From: an uncultured Lachnospiraceae bacterium
Lineage (GTDB): Bacteria > Bacillota > Clostridia > Lachnospirales > Lachnospiraceae
Assembly: GCA_910586605.1 (NCBI GenBank)
Contig: CAJUJR010000029.1
Location: 1 to 31,405, forward strand
Length of the DNA: 31,405 bases
Direction: 5' to 3'
Each line of letters opens with the position of its first letter. The first letter of the stretch is position 1. The position numbers and the translations under genes were made by a program. The notes beneath the pieces were generated by a model. It did no database searches. It was not told the DNA's origin and saw only the letters and a list, made by a program, of their open reading frames with translations. This document shows positions 23,129 to 30,796 of this stretch, one piece after another.

Positions 23129-24046
23129 TTATCTTGCACTATTGATGTCCTCAATCATATCTATGACTGCCTGGCGTGACGCCTCCGCATAATTCCCTTC
23201 GCCAAACTTTGCATATTCTTCTTTTTTGTATGCCGCAATAATCCCCCTAGAAGAATTGACAATCGCCCCTAGCCCGTCGTCATTGAAATATAATGCCAAA
23301 TCTTTTGCAGTTCCGCCCTGCGCCCCATATCCTGGCACAAGGATATAAGTCTTTGGAAGCTGCTTACGCAGTATTTTCCCCATCTCTGGGTAGGTTGCGC
23401 CAATTACACAGCCAACATTGCTGTAATCACCCTCCATGCACTCTTCTCCCCATTCGGCAACTTTTCTTCCCACTAATTCATACAAGGGCACTCCATCCAC
23501 CTTTTGGTCCTGGAACTCCCCACTAGATGGGTTTGATGTTTTAATCAGGACAAAAATCCCCTTGTCCTCTTTTTGACATACCTCTAAAAAAGGCTTTATG
23601 CCATCACTTCCTAGATATGGGTTTACTGTTGCAAAATCTTCATCAAAGACAGAATATGATTTGCTTCCAACCGTAACCTTCCCCAAGTGGCCAACAGCAT
23701 AGGCAGCCGAAGTAGAACCAATATCCCCTCTTTTTACATCAGCGATTACAATCAGCCCTTTTTCTTTACAATAAGCTACCGTTTTTTGGAATGCAGCCAG
23801 CCCCGGAATCCCAAACTGCTCGTACATCGCAATCTGCGGCTTCACTGCAGGCACCAAATCACTGACAGAATCTACAATCCCTTTATTAAACTGCCAGATT
23901 GCCTCAGCCGCCCCTTCCAACGTCTCTCCAAATTCTTCAAAAGCCGCCTCCTGTATCTGCTTTGGCACATAGCTAAGCATCGGGTCCAGCCCAACGACCA
24001 CTGGTGCATTTTTCCTGGTAATCTGCTCAATCAGTTTACGAATCAT
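23129..24046 (-). CDS. pyrF: Orotidine 5'-phosphate decarboxylase, type 2
   Basis: A 305-aa enzyme making UMP from OMP, the last step of the pathway. It starts MIRKLIEQIT and shows VVGLDPMLSYVPKQI, the catalytic IVIADVKRGDIGSTSAAYA (Asp-Lys-Asp pattern in DVKRGD) and ILVPGYGAQGGTAKDL near the end. The length of about 305 is that of the longer type 2 subfamily. I prefer ATG at 24046, ten bases after AGGAGG, over the TTG at 24055 next to that site. It lies between pyrC and pyrK. Confidence 0.94.
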   Translation of the reverse strand: MIRKLIEQITRKNAPVVVGLDPMLSYVPKQIQEAAFEEFGETLEGAAEAIWQFNKGIVDSVSDLVPAVKPQIAMYEQFGIPGLAAFQKTVAYCKEKGLIVIADVKRGDIGSTSAAYAVGHLGKVTVGSKSYSVFDEDFATVNPYLGSDGIKPFLEVCQKEDKGIFVLIKTSNPSSGEFQDQKVDGVPLYELVGRKVAEWGEECMEGDYSNVGCVIGATYPEMGKILRKQLPKTYILVPGYGAQGGTAKDLALYFNDDGLGAIVNSSRGIIAAYKKEEYAKFGEGNYAEASRQAVIDMIEDINSAR

Positions 24047-24090
24047 ATAATACAATCCTCCTCAATCTTTTTCTAAAAATAATACAATAC

Positions 24091-25371
24091 TTATTGCTTT
24101 CTCTGATATACAATTTTCCCATCCACGATTGTGGCATCAATTCTTCCAAACACTTTTTTCCCTGCAAATGGAGTATTCTTCCCCTTTGAGAAAAATTCCT
24201 CTGGATTGATTTCATATTCCTCTGTGATATCTGCCACAACGATATCAGCAGCTTTCCCTTCTGCAAGGTCCCCTTTTTCAATTCCCAGCACTTTTGCCGG
24301 ATTCACGCTCATTTTCTCAATAAGTCCAGAAAGTGAAAGATATCCTGTCCTAACTAACTCTGTATAACCCAGCGCAAATGAATTCTCTATCCCAACAATG
24401 CCAAATGGCGCCTGCCTCATAGACTGGTTTTTCTCTTCTTCCCCATGCGGCGCATGGTCCGTTGAAATAATATCCATTACGCCATCGCGCAATGCTTCCT
24501 TTAACGCCAGGACATCTTCCCTGCTGCGGAGAGGCGGATTCATTTTAAACCTTCCATGGTCTTCTGTAATTTCATCATCCGCCATAGTAAAATGATGCGG
24601 GCAAACCTCACCTGTTACCAAAAGCCCCTGCTCTTTTGCCATTTTTACCAGCACAGCACTGTCGCTTGTAGAACAATGGCAGAGATGAAGCCTGTTCCCT
24701 GCTTCCTTTGACAGAAAAATATCCCTTGCGGCAATTACATCTTCCACAGCGTTACTAATTCCTGGAAGCCCAAGTTCCTCCGCCTTTTTCCCCGCATTCA
24801 TAACGCCATCCCCTGCAAGGCTTTTCTCTTCACAGTGTGCAAAAACCGGAATATTGCATCTTGCGGCTTTATACAGCCCTTCCCTGTAAAGCGCTATATC
24901 CATAACCGATTTGCCGTCTTCGCTCAGCGCAACAGCACCAGCCTCCTTCATCCCCTGGATATCTGCAAGTTCCTTCCCCTGCTGCCCAATTGTCACCGCC
25001 CCAACCGGCAGGACATGCACCGAAGCAGCCTCTGCACGCTTTAAAAGGTCTTTTACGCGGTCTGGACTGTCAATTGCCGGGTTTGTATTAGGCATTGGGC
25101 AGATTGTCGTAACGCCGCCATGCGCGGCTGCCCTCGCCCCCGTTTCAATGGTTTCCTTATATTCAAACCCCGGCTCCCGCAGATGTACATGTAAATCAAT
25201 CAGCCCAGGCATTACAATCTTTCCGCCGGCATCAATTAAAACTGCATTTTCCGCTGGAAGCCCATTTCCAATTTTCTCTATTTTCCCTTGGCAGATCAGG
25301 ATGTCACATACCATATCCCTTTTATTTGCAGGGTCAATTAATCGCCCCTGCTTTATTAAAATCCTATCCAT
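24091..25371 (-). CDS. pyrC: Dihydroorotase
   Basis: A 426-aa zinc amidohydrolase that closes carbamoyl aspartate to dihydroorotate. Metal ligands appear in GLIDLHVHLREPG; other family blocks are GGVTTICPMPNTNP, FAHCEE, LHLCHCSTSD, VCPHHF and the catalytic IISTDHAPHG. Length fits the class I (PyrC/allantoinase-like) dihydroorotases of Firmicutes. ATG at 25371 has GAGGAG five bases upstream; the GTG at 25383 is less likely. It heads the pyrC-pyrF-pyrK-pyrD cluster. No PyrR-type attenuator is seen in the leader, and pyrB, pyrE and carAB are not in the window. Confidence 0.95.
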   Translation of the reverse strand: MDRILIKQGRLIDPANKRDMVCDILICQGKIEKIGNGLPAENAVLIDAGGKIVMPGLIDLHVHLREPGFEYKETIETGARAAAHGGVTTICPMPNTNPAIDSPDRVKDLLKRAEAASVHVLPVGAVTIGQQGKELADIQGMKEAGAVALSEDGKSVMDIALYREGLYKAARCNIPVFAHCEEKSLAGDGVMNAGKKAEELGLPGISNAVEDVIAARDIFLSKEAGNRLHLCHCSTSDSAVLVKMAKEQGLLVTGEVCPHHFTMADDEITEDHGRFKMNPPLRSREDVLALKEALRDGVMDIISTDHAPHGEEEKNQSMRQAPFGIVGIENSFALGYTELVRTGYLSLSGLIEKMSVNPAKVLGIEKGDLAEGKAADIVVADITEEYEINPEEFFSKGKNTPFAGKKVFGRIDATIVDGKIVYQRKQ

Positions 25372-25423
25372 ATATCTCCTCACTTTACAATCTTTAGGAA
25401 CTAAACTGCTTAGAAATTAAGTC

Positions 25424-25454
25424 CTTATAGAAAGAGGGCACCCGCCAGATGCCC
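25424..25454 (-). terminator. Terminator after the Nudix-like gene
   Basis: On the minus strand GGGCATC-TGGCG-GGTGCCC forms a 7-bp stem followed by TCTTTCT, eleven bases past the Nudix-like stop. It separates the asd unit from pyrC. A weaker AGGAACT hairpin (25396-25425) follows. Confidence 0.6.
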
Positions 25455-25464
25455 CCGAAACATA

Positions 25465-25875
25465 TTAATATAACTCTGCTCTTTCCAAATCATCCAACAT
25501 CCCTTTATTATGGATGTATTCTGAAAACTCGTCCGCCTCTATCCATTTGAAAGCCCTGGAGTCTTCTGTAAGCGATACGGAATTCTCATCCATGTCTGTC
25601 CCGCACAGATACGCCAGCCCAAGGTTACACTCTGAGCCAATCATAAAGGTCCATGTATACAGAATACGGCCAACAACAGTTGTCAGCCCGGACTGCTCCT
25701 GGATTATGCGTACCACTGCCGCATCCGGTGACTCGCCAAACTCTGCAACTCCGTCAATAAATTCCCACTGGTAAGGATTTGCAATATTGTCATCATACCA
25801 TTTTTCAACTGTTAAATATCTATTCCCCCTCTGGACAATCCCCTTTACTAAAATACGATATCTGTTACTTGCCAT
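25465..25875 (-). CDS. Nudix-fold protein with a degraded Nudix box
   Basis: A 136-aa protein with the Nudix fold order: VKGIVQRGNRYLTVEKWYDD, a box region GVAEFGESPDAAVVRIIQEQ followed by SGL, and a late strand AFKWIEADEF. Against the consensus G-x5-E-x7-R-E-U-x-E-E-x-G-U, the glutamate after the arginine is isoleucine and one of the paired glutamates is glutamine, so metal-dependent hydrolysis is doubtful. It may bind a nucleotide or act as a sensor. It lies 21 bp after asd and is followed by a terminator. ATG at 25875 with AAGGGGG upstream. Confidence 0.75.
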   Translation of the reverse strand: MASNRYRILVKGIVQRGNRYLTVEKWYDDNIANPYQWEFIDGVAEFGESPDAAVVRIIQEQSGLTTVVGRILYTWTFMIGSECNLGLAYLCGTDMDENSVSLTEDSRAFKWIEADEFSEYIHNKGMLDDLERAELY

Positions 25876-25896
25876 ACACATCCCCCTTGGTATTCC

Positions 25897-27000
25897 TTAA
25901 TTTGATTTTGCCGTAATATATTTTTGCGCCGTTAAAAGTTCCGCTGTCAGAACTGCGCCGCCTGCCGCCCCCCGGACAGTATTGTGCGAAAGGCCCACAA
26001 ACTTCCAATCAAAGGCAGTATCTTCCCTGAGCCGGCCCATTGATACGCCAAATCCTCTTTCATAATCCACATCAAGCGCAACCTGCGGACGGTTGTCCTC
26101 CTCAAGATATTGTATAAACTGTTTTGGTGCGCTCGGAAGCCCTAATTCCTGCGGAATCCCTTTAAACTCCTTCCACGCCGCCAGAATCTGTTCCTTATTT
26201 GGCTTTTTGCCCTCTTCAAATGTCACAAATACGGCTGCCGTATGGCCATCCAGAACCGGAACGCGGATGCACTGTGTAGTAATTACAGGGCTTTCTGCCT
26301 TGACAATCTGCCCATCTTCAACATGTCCCCAAATCCTAAGCGGCTCTTGTTCGCTTTTTTCTTCCTCGCCGCCGATAAATGGGATAATATTATGCTCCAT
26401 CTCCGGCCAATCTTTAAATGTCTTCCCTGCGCCAGAAATTGCCTGGTATGTGCAGGCAACGACTGTCTTTGGCTCAAACCCAGCCTTTTTTAACGCAGTA
26501 AGAGCCGGTGTATAGCTCTGGATGGAACAGTTAGGTTTTACCGCGATAAATCCTCTTGCTGTGCCAAGACGCTTTTTCTGCGCCTCAATTACTTCAAAAT
26601 GCTCAGGATTTAACTCTGGCACCACCATTGGCACATCTGGCGTCCATCTATGCGCACTGTTATTGGAAACAACAGGCGTCTCCGCCTTTGCATACTCTTC
26701 TTCAATCTTTTTGATTTCATCCTTTGTCATATCTACAGCGCTGAAAACAAAATCAACCTTGGAGGAAACCTCGCGTACTTGGCTTACATCCTCCACCACA
26801 ATCTTTTTTACTGCTTCTGGCATTGGCGTTGCCATTTTCCAACGCCCGCCAATCGCTTCCTCATATGTCTTCCCAGCGCTGCGCGGGCTTGCAGCAATCG
26901 CAGCAACCTCAAACCACGGATGGTTTTCTAATAATGAAATAAATCTCTGTCCTACCATTCCGGTACCGCCAAGGATACCTACTTTTAATTTCTTGTCCAT
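25897..27000 (-). CDS. asd: Aspartate-semialdehyde dehydrogenase
   Basis: A 367-aa NADP enzyme that reduces aspartyl phosphate to the semialdehyde for lysine, threonine and methionine synthesis and for the cell wall. It has the nucleotide loop GILGGTGMVGQRF at the start, VSNNSAHRW, the catalytic cysteine in VKPNCSIQS and VLDGHTAAVFV later. The sequence and length are of the archaeal/fungal-type ASADH. It has its own promoter and an AGGAGG site, and is followed by the Nudix-like gene. A short leader leaves no room for a lysine riboswitch. Confidence 0.95.
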   Translation of the reverse strand: MDKKLKVGILGGTGMVGQRFISLLENHPWFEVAAIAASPRSAGKTYEEAIGGRWKMATPMPEAVKKIVVEDVSQVREVSSKVDFVFSAVDMTKDEIKKIEEEYAKAETPVVSNNSAHRWTPDVPMVVPELNPEHFEVIEAQKKRLGTARGFIAVKPNCSIQSYTPALTALKKAGFEPKTVVACTYQAISGAGKTFKDWPEMEHNIIPFIGGEEEKSEQEPLRIWGHVEDGQIVKAESPVITTQCIRVPVLDGHTAAVFVTFEEGKKPNKEQILAAWKEFKGIPQELGLPSAPKQFIQYLEEDNRPQVALDVDYERGFGVSMGRLREDTAFDWKFVGLSHNTVRGAAGGAVLTAELLTAQKYITAKSN

Positions 27001-27029
27001 ATTTCCTCCTTTGAAACATACTTTTACTA

Positions 27030-27058
27030 ATATTACACTATTCCTGCCAGGAAGTCAA
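27030..27058 (-). promoter_or_regulatory. Promoter of asd
   Basis: TTGACT (27053-27058) and TAATAT (27030-27035) on the minus strand with a 17-bp spacer, close to the consensus for the main sigma factor. Confidence 0.7.
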
Positions 27059-27084
27059 AAAAAGCTTTCAAAAATTACCCTTGA

Positions 27085-27300
27085 CACGAAGGGACATACA
27101 ATGTTCCACTCTTCCGCAGAATACGTCAAAAAAGGGATTCCCTGGGATTTGCATTGGATGATATAAAAAGCATATTAGACTTTTGCATTGGACAGGCAAA
27201 AAATGCCGTCACGCCTCTCATTGTTTCCAGGGAAATCTTCTGTGCCTTGTATGTAATATCACAAATTTCCACTGGCGCTATTATACTGGCAAACAAATAG
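27085..27300 (+). pseudogene. Remnant resembling a MerR-family regulator
   Basis: A 71-codon open frame without a start codon reads LFRRIRQKRDSLGFALDDI, then KSILDF, matching the wing-to-dimer region of MerR proteins (R-x-LGFSL-DDI-K-x-IL). It then runs into GQAKNAVTPLIVSREIFCAL and a stop at 27298. The DNA-binding N-terminus is absent. The rest of 27059-27462 has no intact gene; a 13-nt inverted repeat (27375-27387 with 27428-27440) lies in the hisS leader. Confidence 0.4.
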
Positions 27301-27462
27301 CCGCCTCATTAGTTATGGATTTACAGCCAATCAGAGCAACAGCCATGATATACCCTTGCCGTTTTACATGGTTTATGGTAAAGTAACAAAGGTTACAGTA
27401 TAGATTGTAAATTGCAGCAACAGAAATGTTACTATACCATAAAGAAAGAAGGGATTTTACTT

Positions 27463-28698
27463 ATGAAATCTACCCCAGTAAAAGGAACAAGGGATTATCT
27501 TCCGGAAGAAATGGCAATCCGCAGTTACTTACAGAACATTATTCTGGAAACATATCAGGATGCCGGTTTTTTCCAGATTGCAACCCCGGCAATAGAAGAT
27601 GCCGTTAACCTGGACAAAAGCGACGGCGGTGAAAACCTAAACTTGATATTTAAAATATTAAAACGAGGGCAGAAATTTTCATCTGCTTTAAATGGCACAG
27701 AAATCAGCGAGGCTTCCCTCTCTGATATGGGACTGCGTTATGATTTAACCCTTCCGCTTTCCCGCTATTTTGCCAATAACCGAAACAATCTCCCAACGCC
27801 ATTTAAAGTAATCCAAATGGACAGGGTGTACCGTGCTGAACGCCCGCAAAAAGGGCGTCTCCGGGAATTTACCCAATGTGATATTGACATCATTGGCAAT
27901 CCTTCTGCTGATGCTGAAATTGATTTAATCCTTACTACTACAAAGGCATTAAAACGCATTGGGATTTCAGAATTCCAAGTTAAAATCAATGACCGCCGTA
28001 TTTTAAAAAGTATCTTTGCTTATGCAGGCTTTGAAGAACAAGATTATGAACGCCTTGCCATTATTTTTGACAAACTGGATAAAATTGGGATTGAAGGGAT
28101 AAAAACAGAACTTACTGAAACTGGTTTTGGCCAAGAAGCAATAGGACGGTTTATTGGCCTGTTTAAAAGCGGAAGTTTAAACCTGGATTCTATTGGGGAA
28201 GTCTGTGATGCAGAATATATCTCAAACCTGAAATATATTATTGATACCGTTAATGCTGTTTCCGGCAGTTCTTTCCCAATTGTATTTACTCCGTCACTGG
28301 TACGTGGCCAGGGCTATTATACCGGGACTATTTTTGAAATCGAAGCAGCCGGGTATAGCGGAGCCGTTGCCGGAGGCGGACGCTATGACAACCTGATTGG
28401 GAAATTTGTCAATGAGGATATCCCTGCGGTTGGCTTTTCCATTGGCTTTGAACGCATTTTTGGCATTTTAATGGAACAGGGATACAAAATCCCAGGCCAG
28501 AAAAAGAGAATTGCTGTATTCTATGATGCAGCAGATTATGTACCAGCACTTTCCTATGCGGAAGAACTGCGGAAGGACTATATGGTATCTGTATTTGAAC
28601 GGCCAAAAAAGCTTGGGAAATTCCTAAACAAACTGGAAACACAAAGCTTTGACGGATTCGTGGTTTATGGGCAGGAAGACGGCATAAAATTATTTTAA
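27463..28698 (+). CDS. hisS: Histidyl-tRNA synthetase
   Basis: A 411-aa class II synthetase charging tRNA-His. It begins with PVKGTRDYLPEE (motif 1 region), has motif 2 as VYRAERPQKGRLREFTQCDI, the histidine loop LVRGQGYYTGTIFEIE (family usually LVRGLDYYTG; the catalytic arginine is kept), and motif 3 as VGFSIGFERI. A shortened anticodon-binding domain ends GFVVYGQEDG. The motif 2 and loop residues argue for a true synthetase rather than HisZ, but the altered loop leaves some doubt. ATG at 27463 follows AGAAGGG. No T-box leader is evident. Possible promoter TTGCCG-17-TAAAGT at about 27356-27384. Confidence 0.85.
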   Translation: MKSTPVKGTRDYLPEEMAIRSYLQNIILETYQDAGFFQIATPAIEDAVNLDKSDGGENLNLIFKILKRGQKFSSALNGTEISEASLSDMGLRYDLTLPLSRYFANNRNNLPTPFKVIQMDRVYRAERPQKGRLREFTQCDIDIIGNPSADAEIDLILTTTKALKRIGISEFQVKINDRRILKSIFAYAGFEEQDYERLAIIFDKLDKIGIEGIKTELTETGFGQEAIGRFIGLFKSGSLNLDSIGEVCDAEYISNLKYIIDTVNAVSGSSFPIVFTPSLVRGQGYYTGTIFEIEAAGYSGAVAGGGRYDNLIGKFVNEDIPAVGFSIGFERIFGILMEQGYKIPGQKKRIAVFYDAADYVPALSYAEELRKDYMVSVFERPKKLGKFLNKLETQSFDGFVVYGQEDGIKLF

Positions 28699-28727
28699 TC
28701 TGCTTTAAAACCACACCCTCCACAACA

Positions 28728-28796
28728 AAAAACATATCCCTCTTAAGAACCCTTATTGCTTGCAGCGAGGGATAACTTTAAGGAGGATATGTTTTT
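28728..28796. terminator. Bidirectional terminator after hisS
   Basis: 19-nt arms (28728-28746 and 28778-28796) match at 17 of 19 positions, with A-tract and T-tract ends on both strands. It lies between hisS and the convergent methyltransferase gene. No gene is seen in 28699-28912. Confidence 0.7.
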
Positions 28797-28912
28797 CAAG
28801 TTACTGCTTAAATTCATCCTAACCAACCATCAGTTAATTAGGCAATTACCCTTTATTTCCTCTTGTTTATCTGCAAATTGGATTTTCCCCCCTTTTTCCT
28901 GTAAATGGAAAT

Positions 28913-29494
28913 TTATCGTTTTCTGCCAATGTAGCGGCAGACCTTTTGCTTATATTGCAGATACTCATTTCCAAATGTGGCAAGCAGAAACTCCTCTTCC
29001 ACATTGACAATTTGCAAATGGTACATGATAATGGCGAAAACGGTTAGAATACACAAAATCCAGTTAAAAAACATCAATAATGTACCAATATACAAAAGGT
29101 CAAATCCTAGAAAAGCAGGATTACGGCTAATTTGGTAAATACCTTTTGTTACTAACTCTGTTTTATCAGTTTTGGAAACTCCCGCCCGCCAGCTATCACG
29201 CATAGTCTGTACTGCGGCAATAAATACAAATGTTCCAACAACGCTTATCGCTGCCCCCATAACCCGAACAGTGACAGAGCCATAGTTTGTCCCAATGAAA
29301 ATACTAACAAGTCCCGCTACGAAAACAAGGACAGCAGCAACCTTCATTGTGACTTCCACAAATTTCACAAATCCGACTTTGCCCTTTCCAATTTGGTCTG
29401 TCTGTATTCCCTGCTTTTTTTGAAGAAACATTTTTATAAAATAGCAGCCATAAAAAGCAATTAAGGATGCTACAGAAATCAGCTTAAATCCCAT
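28913..29494 (-). CDS. Membrane methyltransferase of the ICMT/phospholipid methyltransferase type
   Basis: A 193-aa protein with about five hydrophobic helices (LISVASLIAFYGCYF near the start; VAAVLVFVAGLVSIFIG; VMGAAISVVGTFVFIAAV; IGTLLMFFNWILCILTVFAI). The family signature follows: LVTKGIYQISRNPAFLGFDL, then NVEEEFLLATFGNEYLQYKQ. These C-terminal blocks bind SAM in isoprenylcysteine carboxyl and phospholipid methyltransferases. Bacterial substrates are mostly unknown. ATG at 29494 has AAGGAG eight bases upstream, better than 29500. It is followed by the hisS terminator and preceded by broken genes. Confidence 0.85.
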   Translation of the reverse strand: MGFKLISVASLIAFYGCYFIKMFLQKKQGIQTDQIGKGKVGFVKFVEVTMKVAAVLVFVAGLVSIFIGTNYGSVTVRVMGAAISVVGTFVFIAAVQTMRDSWRAGVSKTDKTELVTKGIYQISRNPAFLGFDLLYIGTLLMFFNWILCILTVFAIIMYHLQIVNVEEEFLLATFGNEYLQYKQKVCRYIGRKR

Positions 29495-29527
29495 TACCAT
29501 TCTCCTTCCAAATCCACGTAATGTCCC

Positions 29528-29713
29528 TCAAAATATTGAATCCCTGTAAAAAGCAATCTTATCATCCAGATTGCTAAGATATTCCGCCCATTTCTCCTGC
29601 TGCCCCAGCACATTTTCCCTGTGCCTTTCAAGCATTTTCAAGCGTTTGATAAATCTTATCCATTCTATATCGCTTTCATCATAACAGCGTCTGCCAGCGT
29701 CATTCCGCCTTAC
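29528..29713 (-). pseudogene. MerR-family regulator remnant with two deletions
   Basis: On the minus strand the frame reads VRRNDAGRRCYDESDIEW, IRFIKRLK, then MLERHRENVLGQQEKWAEY and a stop at 29528. The first part is the MerR wing and helix, but the helix-turn-helix N-terminus is gone. About 40 residues normally found between I-R-F-I-K-R-L-K and the M-L-E-x-H-R dimer helix are missing, perhaps by recombination between two RLK-coding repeats. The frame continues upstream only as antisense of the neighbouring relic. Confidence 0.65.
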
Positions 29714-29726
29714 CTGGATCAACCAA

Positions 29727-29909
29727 ATGGAAAACACAAGGTTTACACAGGGCACGGAACAGTTAAAGGCAATTGACGGCAAAAGGGGCGAAAATGTTAT
29801 AAATTCCCTTGAAGACAAAGCGCCTGATTTAGGAAAATTCATTGTTGAGTTTGCTTTTGGCGATATTTACGCAAGGGAAGGACTGACAACAGAAGAACGG
29901 GAAATGATT
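29727..29909 (+). pseudogene. Carboxymuconolactone decarboxylase family, N-terminal fragment
   Basis: Sixty-one codons read MENTRFTQGTEQLKAIDG, APDLGKFIVEFAFGDIYARE and GLTTEEREMI, the N-terminus of the AhpD-like carboxymuconolactone decarboxylase family. The catalytic cysteine half is lost where the convergent XRE gene begins. No ribosome site remains. Such genes are often divergent from a MerR regulator, and a broken one lies next door. Confidence 0.65.
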
Positions 29910-30126
29910 ATTTTATTAAATATTCTTTGTTTCCTTTTAAAACAGCTTCCATATTTAAGTAATCTGCAATTTTTACTACCTCCTCCGCTGTAAAAGTATC
30001 TCTTTGCATTTTATTAGAAAAACTCTGCTTTGTCATTTCTAAAACATTGGCAAGCTCATTCTGTGTTAAGTTTTTTCCATCTCTTTTAAAATCGTCTATT
30101 ATTTCTTTTACCGTATTTGCAAACAT
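29908..30126 (-). CDS. Small XRE-type DNA-binding protein
   Basis: A 72-aa protein that is almost only a helix-turn-helix: LTQNELANVLEMTKQSFSNK is the recognition unit, followed by FTAEEVVKIADYLNM. This is the lambda-repressor/XRE fold, without an effector domain. It may control itself or nearby genes of a former mobile element. Its last codons join the truncated decarboxylase fragment, marking a recombination edge. ATG at 30126 with GGAGG eleven bases upstream. Confidence 0.8.
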   Translation of the reverse strand: MFANTVKEIIDDFKRDGKNLTQNELANVLEMTKQSFSNKMQRDTFTAEEVVKIADYLNMEAVLKGNKEYLIK

Positions 30127-30168
30127 TAGGTATCAAACCTCCATTTCATATATAATTTGCCCATATAA

Positions 30169-30197
30169 GTTATAACATATTACCTTATTTATATCAA
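30169..30197 (-). promoter_or_regulatory. Promoter of the XRE gene
   Basis: TTGATA (30192-30197) and TATAAC (30169-30174) on the minus strand with a 17-bp spacer. The AT-rich stretch 30198-30409 beyond it holds short hairpins (for example GTACAT-tttt-ATATGTAC near 30272) but no gene. Confidence 0.6.
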
Positions 30198-30409
30198 CTA
30201 TAAGTATATATTATTGTGTACTTTCCCCATAGAGAAGTACATTTTTTTGTGTATTATTAATATTTACAAGGTACATTTTTATATGTACAATAATTCAATA
30301 AACAAGCCAAATACCCTGATATAAAGCACCTTGATAATTGAATAGACTTTATACTCTAAGCGTGTATTATGCAGATACTTTATACATCACCAAAAAGGAG
30401 TGTGATAAA

Positions 30410-30606
30410 ATGACAGATAATGAATTACTATTAGCCATATCTGATATGATGGACAGGAAGTTAAAACGGATTGAAATTAGAATGAAACGGATTGAGGTGG
30501 ACTTAATTAAAGAAAAGATTTTACCTTGATTAAATACGCTAGAATCTTGTTATACTTCAACAAAGTAATCCAAGAACACACCCAAAAGCTACAAAACATA
30601 TCATAA
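30410..30606 (+). pseudogene. Small coiled-coil protein gene broken by a nonsense change
   Basis: ATG at 30410 with AAGGAG upstream reads MTDNELLLAISDMMDRKLKR, IEIRMKRIEVDLIKEKILP and stops at TGA (30527-30529). The frame goes on as LNTLESCYTSTK, and another frame then gives KVIQEHTQKLQNIS and a stop. Together they match a small coiled-coil protein I know from Firmicutes, with LPRLNTIE at the broken site. So CGA probably became TGA and the following part has a deletion with a frame change. A 39-aa product could still be made. The former function is unknown. Confidence 0.55.
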
Positions 30607-30636
30607 CAACAACAGAATAACATATCATCCTTACAG

Positions 30637-30677
30637 AGTGTGAAGCCTATCCAATTACCAAGGCTTTGCACTTTTTT
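30637..30677 (+). terminator. Rho-independent terminator
   Basis: AGTGTGAAGCCT (30637-30648) pairs at 10 of 12 positions with AGGCTTTGCACT (30661-30672), followed by a T-run. It lies beyond the broken coiled-coil gene. Between it and 30797 a short frame (PDRAKGIITSASKLGVA) may be another remnant. Confidence 0.65.
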
Positions 30678-30796
30678 ATTTTAGAAGGGGGTTCGCCAGA
30701 CAGAGCAAAAGGTATTATTACAAGTGCAAGCAAATTAGGTGTAGCTTAACTAAATAAAGCTTCACCCATGTAACAAAGAAAGGAAGGTAATATATT

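Noticed and set aside
25372..25464. PyrR-type attenuator ahead of pyrC
   Set aside because: The gap is too short and holds only the terminator of the preceding gene and a weak hairpin.
27301..27462. T-box leader for hisS
   Set aside because: I see no specifier stem, T-box motif or terminator/antiterminator pair, only a 13-nt inverted repeat.
27463..28698. HisZ, the regulatory subunit of ATP phosphoribosyltransferase
   Set aside because: Motif 2 and the catalytic arginine loop of a true histidyl-tRNA synthetase are present, and no his biosynthesis genes are nearby.
28756..29007. 83-aa plus-strand ORF after hisS
   Set aside because: Its start region is the right arm of the terminator hairpin and the rest is antisense to the membrane methyltransferase.
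29528..29842. 104-aa chimeric minus-strand ORF
   Set aside because: Its first 43 residues are only the antisense of the decarboxylase fragment; the rest is the MerR remnant.
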